Shown in pieces: positions 21,601 to 32,719 of a stretch of 64,000 bases of DNA; positions within the stretch are counted from its first letter, which is position 1, and each line of letters starts with the position of its first letter. The translations under genes and the position numbers were made by a program. The notes beneath the pieces were generated by a model. That model did no database searches. It was given only the letters and a program-made list of their open reading frames with translations, and was not told the DNA's origin. The stretch lies in assembly GCA_016617785.1 (NCBI GenBank), contig JADILM010000001.1, forward strand, positions 1,922,001 to 1,986,000, written 5' to 3'. The DNA is from Sporobolomyces roseus. Lineage: Eukaryota > Basidiomycota > Microbotryomycetes > Sporidiobolales > Sporidiobolaceae.

Positions 21601-23472
21601 ATGAGCACTCCTCCAGTAGTGCTGACTATCGCCGGATCAGGTATGTTCAGCATCCTCACTCTCCCTTTCCCTTCTTCGTTGACTCCCCCCTCTTTCTTCC
21701 GCTCTTGCCGAAACTTGATTCAACAGACTCTGGAGCAGGAGCTGGGATTCAAGCAGACCTCAAGACGATCTCTGCATTCTCATGTTACGGTACAACTGTC
21801 ATCACGGCCCTGACAGCTCAAAATACTCATGGAGTTCAACTCGTCGAAGGAGTTTCACCAAAGATGGTTAAACGACAGTTAGAAAGTGTGTTGATCGAGG
21901 ATATCGGAGCTCAAGCAATCAAGACGGGAATGTTGTTCAATGAGGAGATCATCAAGGTTGTTGTCGAGGTGTTGGAAAGACACTTTGGAAAGGAAAAGGA
22001 GAGGGCAAACCTCGTTCTTGACCCCGTTTGCGTCTCGACTTCAGGTCATTCATTACTCGCCATCGAAGCTGTCGATATTTTAAGATCGCATCTATCACCT
22101 TGGGCAACCGTCGTCACTCCGAATATTCCGGAAGCTGAATTCTTGACGGAACGGGAAGCGGGAAGTATCAAAGGAGTTGAGGACATGAGGAGTTGTGCGA
22201 GGGATCTAGCGAAAAGAGGGACGAGATGGGTGTATCTCAAGGGAGGTCATTTACCGATCATGAAGGAGGATGGGAGAAAGGTAGTGGTCGATTTATTATG
22301 GGATGCGAAGGAAGGGAAGGAGTATCTGAGTGAACGAAAGTACCTCGATGTCAAGAATACGCATGGAACGGGTTGTACGTTGGCTGCTGCGGTCGCTTCA
22401 GGTCTAGCGAAAGGTCAAACAGGTGTGCTAACAGTTTCTGTTCGTGATCTGGGTTTCTCGCACGATTTCATCTCGCTGACTCTTGCTCTGATCTTGAATA
22501 GTTCCGGAAGCCGTTCAAGCAGCAGCAGATTACGTGGCCGACGCTATCGCTTCCTCTTATCCTCTCGGAGGAGGATCAGGTCCCGTCAATCATTTCCATT
22601 CCCACGCTCCTCGCTCCCTCCCTCTGCCGAATCCTCATTCTCCCACCCCTTTCACCGACTACCTAATATCCTACAACCTCCCCTTATGGAACCGTTACGT
22701 CTATCACCCCTTCCCTCAAGGTCTAGCAGACGGAACGATGCCTCTCTCTTCCTTCCTCCACTTTATACAGCAGGACTATCACTTCTTGAAACAATATGGG
22801 AGATCGAACTCGTTGGCGGCTTACAAGACAGAAGATATGAAGGAGATGGCGGCTTCAATCGAGATTGTCAATGCTGTGGTGAAGGAAACGGAGATGCATG
22901 TCAAGGTGAGTCTTGCCGAATTTATCCCTTGACTTCTGTTGATTGACACACGACTTTTCTCGATCTCGTCTGCAGTACTGCGAGACCTACGGTATCTCTC
23001 GAGAAGAGCTCATGGCAGTTCCCGAATCATTATCGAATATCGCCTACACTCGTTACGTCCTCGACACCTCCTCGAAAGGAGATCTACTCGACACCCGAGT
23101 CGTCACTGCACCTTGTTTGATCGGGTACGGGAAAGTAGGAGAACGGTTAGTTGCTGCTTCGGAGGGAGTCGAGAGGGACGAAACGAAGAACAAGTATTGG
23201 GGGTGGATAGCCGAATACGGTGGGGATTGGTATCAAGGTGCTGTCAAAACTGGAATAGGTAAGCTTCACTTACTCGTGATTTCATCGTGAGCTGACGATG
23301 GTATCGCGCAGATCTCCTCGAATCAAGCCTCTCTGCCTCGCCCATCTCGCCCAAACGATTAGAGGAACTCGCAAAGATCTTCGAGAAAGCTACGGAACTA
23401 GAGATTGCGTTTTGGGATGCTGCTATGGTCGCGGGAGAGGAAGAACGGAAACGAATAGAGTCGCGGAATTAG
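21601..23472 (+). CDS. THI20: THI20-type HMP(-P) kinase fused to TenA/thiaminase II domain
   Basis: Five exons (21601-21640, 21727-22422, 22502-22905, 22976-23258, 23312-23472) join in phase to give 527 residues. The N-terminal half is a ThiD-type hydroxymethylpyrimidine/HMP-phosphate kinase of thiamine synthesis. It has IAGSDSGAGAGIQADLKT, NTHGVQLVEGV, LDPVCVSTSGHSLL, VTPNIPEAEFL and the ribokinase-like anion hole NTHGTGCTLAAAVASGLAKG. The C-terminal half is a TenA/THI-4 domain (thiaminase II-like, salvage of HMP). It has WNRYVYHPFPQGLADGTMPL, FIQQDYHFLKQYGR, YCETYGISREEL and, near the end, IFEKATELEIAFWDAAM with the conserved C-terminal glutamate. The domain order and length match yeast Thi20. 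The presumed active-site cysteine of class II TenA is at YCETYG. Confidence 0.95.
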
Positions 23473-23808
23473 AATCGAGGGTTGGAGATAGTAGACACTT
23501 TAGAATGGGAAATATCAGGAAGTTCAGTACCGGGTCTATCAGATGGGGCGAGGGAGAGGATTCGTCGGATTGACAGCTTAGTATGCGGATACCCACTTCG
23601 ACCTCGGGTCCTCTTTCCCCTGTTCGCCTATACCCAATGCCCTTCGAGCTCTTCGACCCACTCCCGATCTCCGTCTTCCTGCGGTTCCCGTACCCGAATC
23701 TGAAGGACGCAAGGTGTTGGAGCGAAGTCTCCTCTTCTCCCTAACCCTCTCACTCTCTGCCTCTTCACGTTCAGCCCTTAATCCTGCAGCCGCCGTCTGT
23801 TCGTCGAA
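23473..23808. other. Intergenic region between THI20 and a small gene
   Basis: 336 bases with both neighbours on the plus strand. A frame from an ATG near 23638 encodes MPFELFDPLPISVFLRFPYP and looks exon-like. Its only good donor (GTGTTG) leads to an acceptor that brings in a stop, so I read it as 5' untranslated or chance sequence. Confidence 0.35.
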
Positions 23809-24329
23809 ATGTCACAAGCTCATCATGAGCGTGCACACGAGTTGAACGGGAAGCTCGATGAACTCGTGAACATGGGAAATCAGAGGCAGGCAGGACTAGC
23901 AAAAGCGTTGAAGGAATGGAAGCAAGAGTTGTACGACGAATTCGCAGGAACGGAAGAGAAACGTCGTCAATACCTCGACTCGGATGCCGTCTACGAAGCA
24001 ATCCTCAGAATCCTTCGAGAGTTGAAAAGCTGGGTAGAATCTGGTGACCGGGTAAGCACGATCTTCATTCCCGAGTATACAGGTCAGCGCACTGATAGCG
24101 ATCTCTGAGCGGTCGAAAGATCGGACTTCAAGGAAAATTGTTGAACGATTGGAAGGTCAACTTCATACTTCGCAAGGTCGATGCCGTCGTTTCAAATCCC
24201 CAAGCTGCGCACTCCCTTGCTCGAGTCTCGCTGAGGTACGCTCGTATCGCAGGGATCAGGACATTCGGTCGCACAAAGGAAGGAGGCTGCTTTCTCTGAA
24301 GAATCTTACTTCCCTGTTGCAGCCAGTAG
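23809..24329 (+). CDS. Small helical protein of unknown function
   Basis: I do not recognise this gene. Exons 23809-24051 and 24120-24235 join in phase, and a third very short exon (24323-24329) supplies the stop, giving about 121 residues. If the second intron is retained the protein ends about 20 residues later. The sequence is charged and predicted helical throughout: ERAHELNGKLDELVNMGNQ, then WKQELYDEFAGTEEKRRQYL and AILRILRELKSWVESGDR. The second exon encodes GKLLNDWKVNFILRKVDAVV. No signal peptide or membrane segment is present. The ATG context (CGAAATGTC) is reasonable. It lies between THI20 and the aldo/keto reductase, but that says nothing clear about its job. Confidence 0.6.
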
Positions 24330-24944
24330 CTTGACTTTCTACCTTCTCCGATCATTTCTCGAGGCAAATCGCCACCTTTTTCTGTTTTCCGTGTTCGTAC
24401 AGCCCCGTCCCAACCCCGCACCTATGCCTTTTAGACCCGCTTGCTGTTACCTTTTCCGAGGTCAACGAGAGTGTGGATTCGAGCGAAACCTGATAAATCC
24501 GGCACAGTCGCAGTTTCGAGGTCCCTCTGATCTCCATCTGATGTCGCCTCGAAGATACTGCAGCTTCGAGGCGACTGGTAGGAGGAGGCGAAAACGATAC
24601 GAGCGGAATGGGCTATAAGTTGACTGTCAGAGCTGCTTATTGTAGGGAGTCAGCTATCAGAGCTCCATAAAGATACGTTCGGGAGCTGAGAGCGCACGCA
24701 GAGTCATCTGAAGCGGCTACAAAGCGAGGCGAACAGATGCAAGATGAAGGGCGAAAACGAGGTGAATTAGGGGATGTAACCTCGGAAACGCAGTCAGACT
24801 GAAGGGCACGGATTGGAAGGTTGTCGTGATTGACCTAGGAGCATAATTGGAGCGGTGAATGGGAGGAAGGAAGGAACCCTTTACTCCCCCACACGACTTT
24901 TCTCTTTTCCCTCTCTTCATTCTCACCACTCTTTCTAGCTCATT
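24330..24944. other. Intergenic region with a perfect inverted repeat
   Basis: 615 bases upstream of the aldo/keto reductase. It contains the hairpin described separately. The open frames on either strand have neither domain nor splice support. It ends in a pyrimidine-rich leader directly before the reductase ATG. Confidence 0.4.
24543..24575. repeat. Perfect inverted repeat, possible hairpin
   Basis: Arms GTCGCCTCGAAG and CTTCGAGGCGAC are perfectly complementary over 12 bases, separated by a nine-base loop. It sits in the gap before the aldo/keto reductase and could be a binding site for a dimeric regulator or an RNA hairpin. Confidence 0.8.
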
Positions 24945-26370
24945 ATGTCATTCAGTAAAGCATTCTTAATCGGTAAAGGAGGACTCAAGATCCCTTCAAT
25001 CGGTTTAGGGTGCGTTAGTATCTCTCTTCCTTTCCTCGACGTCAGTTTCGCTGAGTGGAGGCTTGATGAACAGAACTTGGAAGAGCTCGCCGGGACAAGT
25101 CAGTAGCGCCGTAGAGACGGCTATCAAAGCTGGATATAGGTGAGCTCTCCTCGTCCTCGCTTTTGAACTTCGAATGCTCATTCCTTCTTCGCTCTCAAAA
25201 CAGGCATATCGGTGAGGAGTGATCTCTTGTACACTCTCGATCGCCTACTGACGTGGATATCCTCGAGGAAAGATTGCGCCGCGGCATACAAGAATGAAAA
25301 CGAAGTGGGTGAAGGAATCAACCGAGGAGGAATCGATCGGGACCAACTCTTCATCACTTCAAAGGCACGCCAGCTCTCCTGTTCGCTCGAGAGAGTGCAG
25401 AGTAAGAGAGATAGCTTACTCGATTTCATCGTGTCCAGCTATGGAACACCGAACATCATCCTGATCGAGTCGAGGCAGCTCTCGATAAAACTCTCAAAGA
25501 GTTAAAACTTTCACATCTCGACTTATTCCTTATGCATTGGCCAGTCGCTTTCGCAGAGGGTCAGGGACCGGACGGAAAGCCCAAGATTGATTGGGATTTG
25601 ACGAACGACGTTTCACCAACTTGGGAAGCGATGGAAAGGCTTCAAGAGAGCGGGAAAGTCAAGAACATTGGGATCAGTAACTTTACCATCCCGAAGATGG
25701 AGAAGCTGGTACGCTCCTGAATTCCGCGTCGAGGGCTTCAAAATCGAGCTGATCAAAGTGATTGTTCGTATAGTTCAAGACCGCGAAGATTCGTCCCGCT
25801 GTGAATCAAGTCGAGTTGAACTTGCACTGTGCTCAGCCTGAACTTGTTGCTGTAAGTCCAATCCTATCGATGAGAGAACAAGGCGGGGTTCGAGGCGACG
25901 CTGACTATGCAACCACTTTTCGAAACAGTGGGCCGCGAAGAACAATATTCTGCTCGAAGCTTACTCTCCTCTAGGTTCAACTGGTGCTCCTCAGCTCGAA
26001 GATCCTGTTGTAAGCTGCGCTCCGTCTGCTTTGAGGTGTTCAGTCTTCGGACGAACTCGCTTCGATCTTCGACAAAATCAAGTCCGTTTTCTTCAGCTGA
26101 CCCGATCTCGCCCCTCGTTTGCAACAGGTTCAAGAGCTAGCAAAGAAGCACAAGACTCAGCCCGCAAACATTCTTATCAGCTGGCAAGTGTACCGAGGAG
26201 TCGTCTGTCTCCCGAAATCCGTCACTCCCGAACGAATCAAGTCCAACTTTGAATCTGTCGAGCTCACGATGGACGAAGTGACGAAACTTGAGAAGCACGC
26301 CGAGTCGTTTGGAACGAAGAGAACGGTTGATCCGTCTGAGGCATGGGGAGTCAAAGTTTGGGAGGATTAG
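24945..26370 (+). CDS. Aldo/keto reductase (NADPH-dependent)
   Basis: Eight exons join in phase (24945-25009, 25074-25139, 25204-25211, 25273-25364, 25439-25708, 25774-25851, 25929-26009, 26128-26370) to give 300 residues, the family length. It is a cytosolic NADPH-dependent carbonyl/aldehyde reductase; substrate unknown. The catalytic tetrad is visible: D and Y in RHIDCAAAYKNENEVG, K in LFITSKLWNTEHHP, H in LFLMHWPVAF. Other signatures are KVKNIGISNFTIPKMEKL, VNQVELNLHCAQPELVA and LPKSVTPERIKSNFE, the last being the NADPH-binding site. Exon 3 is only 8 nt and carries part of the HID motif. The intron after TSK begins with GC, not GT. Both are forced by the conserved protein sequence. Confidence 0.93.
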
Positions 26371-26720
26371 AGATTAACTTATCGTAGAAATCAAGCAATT
26401 CAGTATCAGTTCATGGGCTAATTGCTTCCCCTGTCTCTGCCACGTCGAAATGGTCGTCGTGTAGATCCTCACATGCGAGGAGTCGTTGCAGGAAATGACC
26501 CGGCGATTTTCCGACCCCCTTTGCTTTCGACTCCTGCGAAGTTCGAAAATCTTGCTGCTTCGGAGGTTCTTCTGCCGAGAAGCATTGACGTGATTTTCCA
26601 TTGATCACATATCTTTACTCCTGATTACTTTCCGAGAAGAAATTGCTTGTAGCTCGTACGTCTCTCTCGAATGAAACTCGAAAGTTGGCTCCTCCTTCCT
26701 CTTTCTCTTCGACTCTACTA
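26371..26720. other. Intergenic region
   Basis: 350 bases between two plus-strand genes, holding the reductase 3' end and the promoter of the cell-surface protein. No gene or clear motif seen. Confidence 0.4.
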
Positions 26721-28385
26721 ATGGCAAGATCAACACGGTTGTACACATTGTGTGTCATCTTCTTACTCGCCTATCAACCCCCGGCAACTCTAGCAGCTTC
26801 TACATCTCGACTCGAACGCGTTTCTATCGCTCAACTGCAGAGACGGCAAGGGTTAGAAGGGATCTTCGGAGGGAGGGGAAATGCAGGGGATAGTACAACA
26901 GATACTACAGCAGATACAACTAGTCCCCTCGTCACTGGAAAAACAGGAGGGAGCGTGAATCCTACTCAAGCAACTTCGGCTCGCTCTTCTTCCCCTCTCT
27001 CGAGTCCTACGGGCGTCAGGATCCCTCTCTTCGGTACAAGTACTGCTTCTGGTACATCTACAGAACCAGTCGGAGTCTCACTTTCAATCGCTATTTGTAA
27101 GTACCTCCCTTCGTTTCTCAACCAATTTATTCATTCGGCAGGAAAGGTGGGGTCAAGGGGGAAAGCTTTGAAGGATCGGAGAGGACTGTCAAGCGCCGCT
27201 GATAGCGCTATAAGGACAAGGCGCGAGGAAGTAAGCGAGGGAAAGGGAGTTCGCGCTCAGGTCGAGAAACTTTAGCGTGCGAGAAAGAGACTAAACGCAG
27301 TTCGAACCTCCTCCTTCTACTCAACATGCTAACTGACCTACGTCCTCTCTATTCCCGATAGCGGCATCGTCCGAGACAAGCGCGACAGCCGAACCAACTC
27401 CCGCCAGTTCTTCAGCAGAAACTTCATCAGGTTTGTCCTCCTCTAACTGGCTCAACTCGCTCTTCTTGCTGTGTTGAATATTTCAGAGTTGCAACAGCCT
27501 CGCAAATTATCGTCACCGTCACCTCGATCGTCACGAATGCCGATGGATCGCAATCTACCATGGTTTCTGCGAGTGCAAGTGCTGTCGCAAAGAACGATGA
27601 TGGCGGAAGTGGACCTTCAGGAAAGACTTGGGGAATCATTGGAGGAGTCGTTGGTGTGAGTCATCGTCGTTTCCGCTCATCGAGGAAAGTTGTAGCTGAT
27701 CGATCGAGTTCCTTGACCGGTTTTTAGGGTGTCGCGGTTCTCATTGGAGCTATTCTCGTCATCTGGCGATGCACTCAACGACGATTCGACAACCTCGACG
27801 GAGACGTCGACGAGATTAAATGGCCCGAACTTCAACCCGACGGTCAAACCGTTTCGGCTGGATTATCTACTCTCAACCCAGCTGCGACACGTAGAACTGG
27901 AGGAGCTGGGTTCGAGATGGAAAAAGATGATGCGAGTGAATGGGGAGACGAGTCGCCGAGACTTGGGATGAGACCGGGAGTGAACGAAACTCAATACTTT
28001 GATCAACCTTACGAATATTCTGGCAATGCGGGAATTGGCAACGGCAACAATGGAGGGGGAAGTCAACGGGGCTCTTACTGTATGTCTACTCTCGCTTTCT
28101 CGTGTCTTGTTTCGTCAACTGAGCGTTTCCTCTAAAACAGACGATCCTTACCTCGGTCAAACTGCCTCTCCTTACCCTTCTCCCCCGAATGTCGCCTACC
28201 CTCCAACGTCTCCTTACGGTCAATACGCCGGAGCTATCTCGAACAACTCTTTCCACGATTCTCGAATCTACGAATCGACCGATGATGTTCCCCTCACTCA
28301 ACACCAACAACACCCTCACTTTGAGAGCGCAGGGAACTACCCGATCGTCAGAGTCAGCTCTCCAGCGTCCCAACATCGGATGTAG
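26721..28385 (+). CDS. Single-pass cell-surface protein, Ser/Thr-rich (Mid2/Wsc-like layout)
   Basis: Several exons encode a type I membrane protein. A signal peptide (MARSTRLYTLCVIFLLAYQ, cleaved around TLAAS) is followed by a likely Kex2-like site (QLQRRQ). A Ser/Thr/Gly-rich ectodomain suited to heavy O-mannosylation comes next, with a repeated ITVT-type stretch (IIVTVTSIVTNADGSQSTMV). Then come the membrane span (GVAVLIGAILVIWRC) and a cytosolic tail. The tail starts RRFDNLDGDVDEIKWPEL, a juxtamembrane pattern I recall in fungal sensor-like proteins, and continues Tyr/Pro/Asn-rich to the stop. The layout resembles cell-wall stress sensors or plasma-membrane signalling proteins, but no cysteine-rich WSC domain is visible. 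The start at 26721 is chosen because the signal peptide begins there; an upstream in-frame ATG exists at 26643. Confidence 0.75.
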
Positions 28386-28590
28386 TGTGCTACTGAGCAG
28401 CTATTCTTCTTATTCCTCTACGTCAGTATCTATACCCATTTTCAATAAGTCTGTATAATCCTAGTATCGTTCTCGCATGCATATCTATAGACACTTCTCT
28501 CCCTCACTCTTCGCATTGATTGAGGCGGTAGAGACACTCGACTGCTTCTTGAGTAAAACTTCGAGAAAACTACATTTCGAGAGTCTGAAT

Positions 28591-31066
28591 CTACAACGCA
28601 AGTTTATCGTTCTCGCCCTTCCCTGCTTCCGCTTCAACGACCTCAAGTCCTTCTTGCTGCCTTGCTCCAATCTGGCCATCCCAGCCATTCGCTCTAAGAT
28701 AAGCTTCGAACTTGGCGTCTTCGTCGCTGAGATCACCTCCGAGGCTGATGAGAGGACAGATAAAGTAGCGTCAGTATTCGTGCGTTGCAGAGCTCGAAGA
28801 TTGCTCGTCATCGACTGCTCTAGAGCAGTACCAGAGTGAAGAAGTGAAGAAGTGAAGAAGCAGAAATGAAGCTCACTCGTTTCTAATGAAGAAAAATGCG
28901 ACGACGATGCCTAGCAGACCGCAAGCTGCAGCTACGATGAAGGTATATCGCTGTCCGAGGCTATCAAAGGCGTGAAGAATAGGCGTCAGTGACGAGTATC
29001 CATAGAACAGCCCCAGTACTTGCGAATGAAGCTTGAACTCACTTGTCTCGAATGGGAATGAAGGTCTCATTGCCCACAACGGCTCCCACCTTACCTATTG
29101 CTGCCGATAGGCCGTCTATCAGAAGGAGGCAGTCAGTCCTGGGTAAGTCAGGGAGAGAAAACTGAAACGAACAGCAAGTTCCTCGAACCGAAGTCGCATA
29201 GCTTTCCGCCGAAGTCAATCCAAGCGTGTTTCCTGGTCCCAAATTACCGAAAGTACCGAGCAAGCCATACAGGAAGATGAAAATGCCCACTCGAGACGGT
29301 TGCGAGACTGTGAAATGCGAGAGACAACAGTCAGATTTTGAAAGTCGAGGAAAGAGCGGAGAAGACTCGCGCCGAGGACTCACGTTGTGGATAAGCGACA
29401 CCGACAATCAAACCGATGAGCAGGTAGCCGGAGAAACCAAGAATCACTGCCACGAAGTCAAAAATCGACATCAGCAAATAGCTCAAGCTCAAGGTCGACG
29501 AGGCGAGCGAGGAGCTTACTGAGATTGCGTCGACCTAGTCGGTTGACGATCAGAGCACCGATTATACATCCAGGGAGTGCGAGAGTAGAGAGAAGGAGTT
29601 GCCATTCGGCCGTTTTGCGAATCTTCTCTTTACCATTAGCTTTGACGATGTTTGCGATGATGCTGCCCGAGAAGACTCCATTGGGAACTGCACTAGGCAA
29701 TATGTCCGTCAGCGAGTGTTCGGAAGATGTGTGTAGGGTGAAGGCGAAAGAATTGAGAATATTTCGTCGAACAGCATTTGCTGACTTCTCCAGGTCAAAG
29801 TGTAAAAGCGGCACTTACACGTAACGAAATCGTATAGCCACCAAGTCCCTGCCGTTCCTATCAACTAAAGAAGCGAGAAGCACGAGAATTAGTACCGAAC
29901 CCCAACTTTCCGAAAAGCGAAGACTCACGCTTTTCCAGTAGTAGCGAATGACAAGACGATAAGGAACTGAGGCTTGAATTGCACCTTTGCGGTACAGCTG
30001 CGAGTTGAGCATTCGTAGGCGGAAGATGAATACGACGAGAGCTGAGAGAGACGGATTCAGCTTGTGGACCGAAACGTACGAGAGAAGTAGGAACTCACGA
30101 GGCAACACCGAGATACCGAATACGGTACGCCACACAGTCGATAGATTTGCATTGAGTCCTCCTGCCGCTTGAAATACGATCAAGTAGAGTGCTGATGCGA
30201 AGACTCCTCCAAACGAGAGGACAAAGTTCTGAATCGCGGTCAAATCGGGTGAGCGTAAGGAGCTGGACAAGGATAGAAGAGACTTACAGTGACCATGATG
30301 AAGACAGGTCCTCTTTGCTTCTGCATTCGTTCATTTGCAGCTTCGACACTACTCGTCGAAGATGAAGGGTACTCTCCTATTTCGCGTTCGGGATTTGTCA
30401 GTTTCGCAGTTTCGAGGAAAGTATAGGCCTGTGCTTTACTTACCTCCGACACCGATACCCGTCAATCCGCGAGCGACCGTGAGGAACCAGATGAATCCCG
30501 TAAAGTTTCGTCGAAGATCGTTTCCAGAACCGTGTGCAGCCGTTGCGAGAATGACTCCGACGACGATACAGACTGTCGATAGTACGATTCCCCACTTGCG
30601 ACCTTTGTAGTCGCACAGGAGACCGATCGAGATTTGTCCGAGGATAGTGCCGACCTGCGAATCGAGAGAGTGAGCTTCCGAGCACCGCTTTCGATGGTTC
30701 GTGAAGGACTGACCGTCAATGCGTTCGAGACTTGAGTAGAGTATGCCGCAGTATAGAGCTCCTTGCCGTAAAGCTGACCAAAGACTACATTGGTCATCGT
30801 CTGCGAAAACGAATCGCCGTCAGCTCCTCATTCGTAAGGTGATTGATAGTAACAGAGCTCACCATGATGTTATTCTGTAGTCCATCCGAGATCAGTGCGA
30901 AACCTGAGCAAATGATGGTAAAGATTCCCGACAATTTCTCTTTGCGAGATTGTTCGACGACGGCAGAGAGCTCAGTCGTTTCGACGTATCCTTTGTCGGT
31001 CGAAGTGAAGTGCTTGATCTTGTCGTCTGAGTCATGGGAAGCGGAGTGCGTGAGAGTGGCGCTCAT
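28591..31066 (-). CDS. MFS transporter, GIT1/PHO84-like (glycerophosphoinositol or phosphate)
   Basis: About ten exons on the minus strand encode a 12-span H+ symporter of the phosphate/glycerophosphodiester branch of the MFS. Evidence: a hydrophilic N-terminus; NNIMTMTNVVFGQLYG and ISIGLLCDYKGRKWG (motif A) near the start; the signature GIGVGGEYPSSSTSSVEAAN. A second motif A-like NRLGRRN is followed by LGPGNTLGLTSAESYATSVR. The C-terminal tail starts DLSDEDAKFEAYLRANGWD. The GGEYPSSSTSS-type sequence and the LS.ED..F..YL..NGW tail resemble Git1-type glycerophosphoinositol permeases more than Pho84 itself; this assignment rests on memory of the family. The start at 31066 is the first ATG of the exon. 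It is divergent from the next gene. Confidence 0.85.
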
Positions 31067-31602
31067 GGCGAAGGGAGGTTGGGTCGATGAGAAGTGGGGA
31101 GAAGCGAAGAAGGAGAGGAGAGGAGCTGGAAGAGGAGGTTTTGAAAATGTGCGCTAGAGATATGAGAGTCCACACGTGCTTGCGATGACTGCGAGTGGTC
31201 GTAGAATGTCAAAGTCGACGGCGAAACGTGCGAAGAGTCCTTCGAGAGGAAAGAGGAGAAGAGGGGAGAAGAAATCTGGCACCGTAGACAGTGATTGGAT
31301 AGCCCCGCTTCCGGCGGCTCATCCATATCTCCATTGATAGTGTTCTAGCGGCGAATGATGCTGAAATTAACCCTCGAGGGAAAGTGAAAACGAAGCTAAA
31401 AATATGCGAATTTGTCGGCAAGGAAGGGAGCACGTGTTCGACTCGAGAAAGCAGAAGCGGACAAAAGCGTACAAGAGTTCCACAGGCTGTCATACACAGG
31501 AGCATTTTCAGAGCAGAGGAGCCTTGTGAGAAGTGAGAAGTCGAAAGGAAAGAAGACAAACTCGAACATCTCCCTCCAACGACTCACTCGCAAATTCAAG
31601 AG
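31067..31602. other. Divergent promoter region
   Basis: 536 bases between the GIT1-like gene and a small plus-strand gene, presumably holding both promoters. Two long minus-strand frames run across it without domain content or splice sites. No TATA box or RNA gene stands out. Confidence 0.4.
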
Positions 31603-32321
31603 ATGGACCAAAATGACTTGGAATCTTTACTAGCCTCTCTACGCCAACAGCAAGACCCGTCTAGCGCGCCTGAAACAACTCCCGCTCCTTTTCCCTCTCA
31701 TCACTCAACTTCAGCCTCAGCCCCCTCTCAAGCCGACTTAGATGCACTCTTAAACACTCTGACAGCTCTCCCAAATGCAACGGACTCGACAGCCGCGAAC
31801 AGCTCTCGTTCTCGAGACGTCTCGAATCTCACTTTCCCCGAATCACTACCGATCCTTCATTCGCTCGCTACGGACCAAGCATTCTTGGATTCGATAGAGG
31901 AAATGTGGGACGACCAGAAGAATTGGGAATTGAGAATGAAAGATGAGAGAAATCGTTTAGAATCGGAAGCGACGAGGGCAGGTCTATCGTAAGCTTTGTC
32001 TACTGCTTTGAGTCTCTTGCGAGCGGTACTGACGAATCAAAGGAGTGCAGTGCGCAAATAAGAGCAATGAAGCTGAAAGATTGGGACAAATCGACGTTGA
32101 AAAAATGGGAGAAATTACAAACTTCGCAACAAGAAAAGCTTCAAACGGTGAGCCCACAATCTACTGACTCTGAGTCGATACGAGACTGAGATGGTGTTGT
32201 CTCGATGTAGCTGGGTGTTCCGACGTTTCAACCAACTCGAGATCAGACAATTTTGAAACGACAAGAGAGAGTTATGAAAGTTCTCGTTGGATTCGTCGAA
32301 GATCGAGATGATGCAGAATGA
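31603..32321 (+). CDS. Small acidic coiled-coil protein, unknown function
   Basis: Three exons (31603-31988, 32051-32147, 32211-32321) join in phase to give 197 residues. The N-terminal half is Ser/Pro/Thr-rich, starting MDQNDLESLLASLRQQQ. The rest is strongly helical and charged: FPESLPILHSLATDQAFLDS, then EEMWDDQKNWELRMKDERNR. The second exon encodes MKLKDWDKSTLKKWEKLQ, and the end is GVPTFQPTRDQTILKRQERV. The Trp/Lys-rich helices look conserved and functional, but I cannot name the family. The second acceptor (GTGCAG) is not the nearest AG; it is the one that keeps frame. It is divergent from the GIT1-like transporter and convergent with RMI1. Confidence 0.75.
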
Positions 32322-32719
32322 TTGATCGGCTCAGAGGGATAAGAGAGGATAGTATAGACTATGCCGTCGCCTGTGTGTGGGCGCAGGCATGAAGTAGTCG
32401 GATCGAGCCGTGAGTTTCACAAATCCTCTCGATCAGTCAGGTTCACCATGCTCATCGATAGATTCTCTATCACACAGTCGCACTGCAACATCGAAGAATG
32501 AAGGAGGTAGCGACGCCATTGGGAAAGTCCCAGCCGTTCAAAGGGCTCGCACCGTTCGAAGCGTCACTTCGACTTTTTCGAATCTCCAGATTTCGTAGGC
32601 AAGCACTCTCGGGAAGCACTTTGTCTTCCGAAGGGAACAATAGAAACGAACGGAGCAGTTGCGACCTCTGACCCGACCGAGTCCGTGTGAACATGCGAGA
32701 AATGGAGTGCTTTCGAATC
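32322..32719. other. Convergent intergenic region
   Basis: About 400 bases between two converging genes, holding both 3' ends. A minus-strand frame of 90 codons lies here, with nothing recognisable in it. No repeat or RNA gene seen. Confidence 0.4.

Noticed and set aside
21229..21726. Possible thiamine-pyrophosphate riboswitch for THI20
   Set aside because: Fungal TPP switches have recognisable CTGAGA-type core sequences; I found none in the promoter, leader or first intron.
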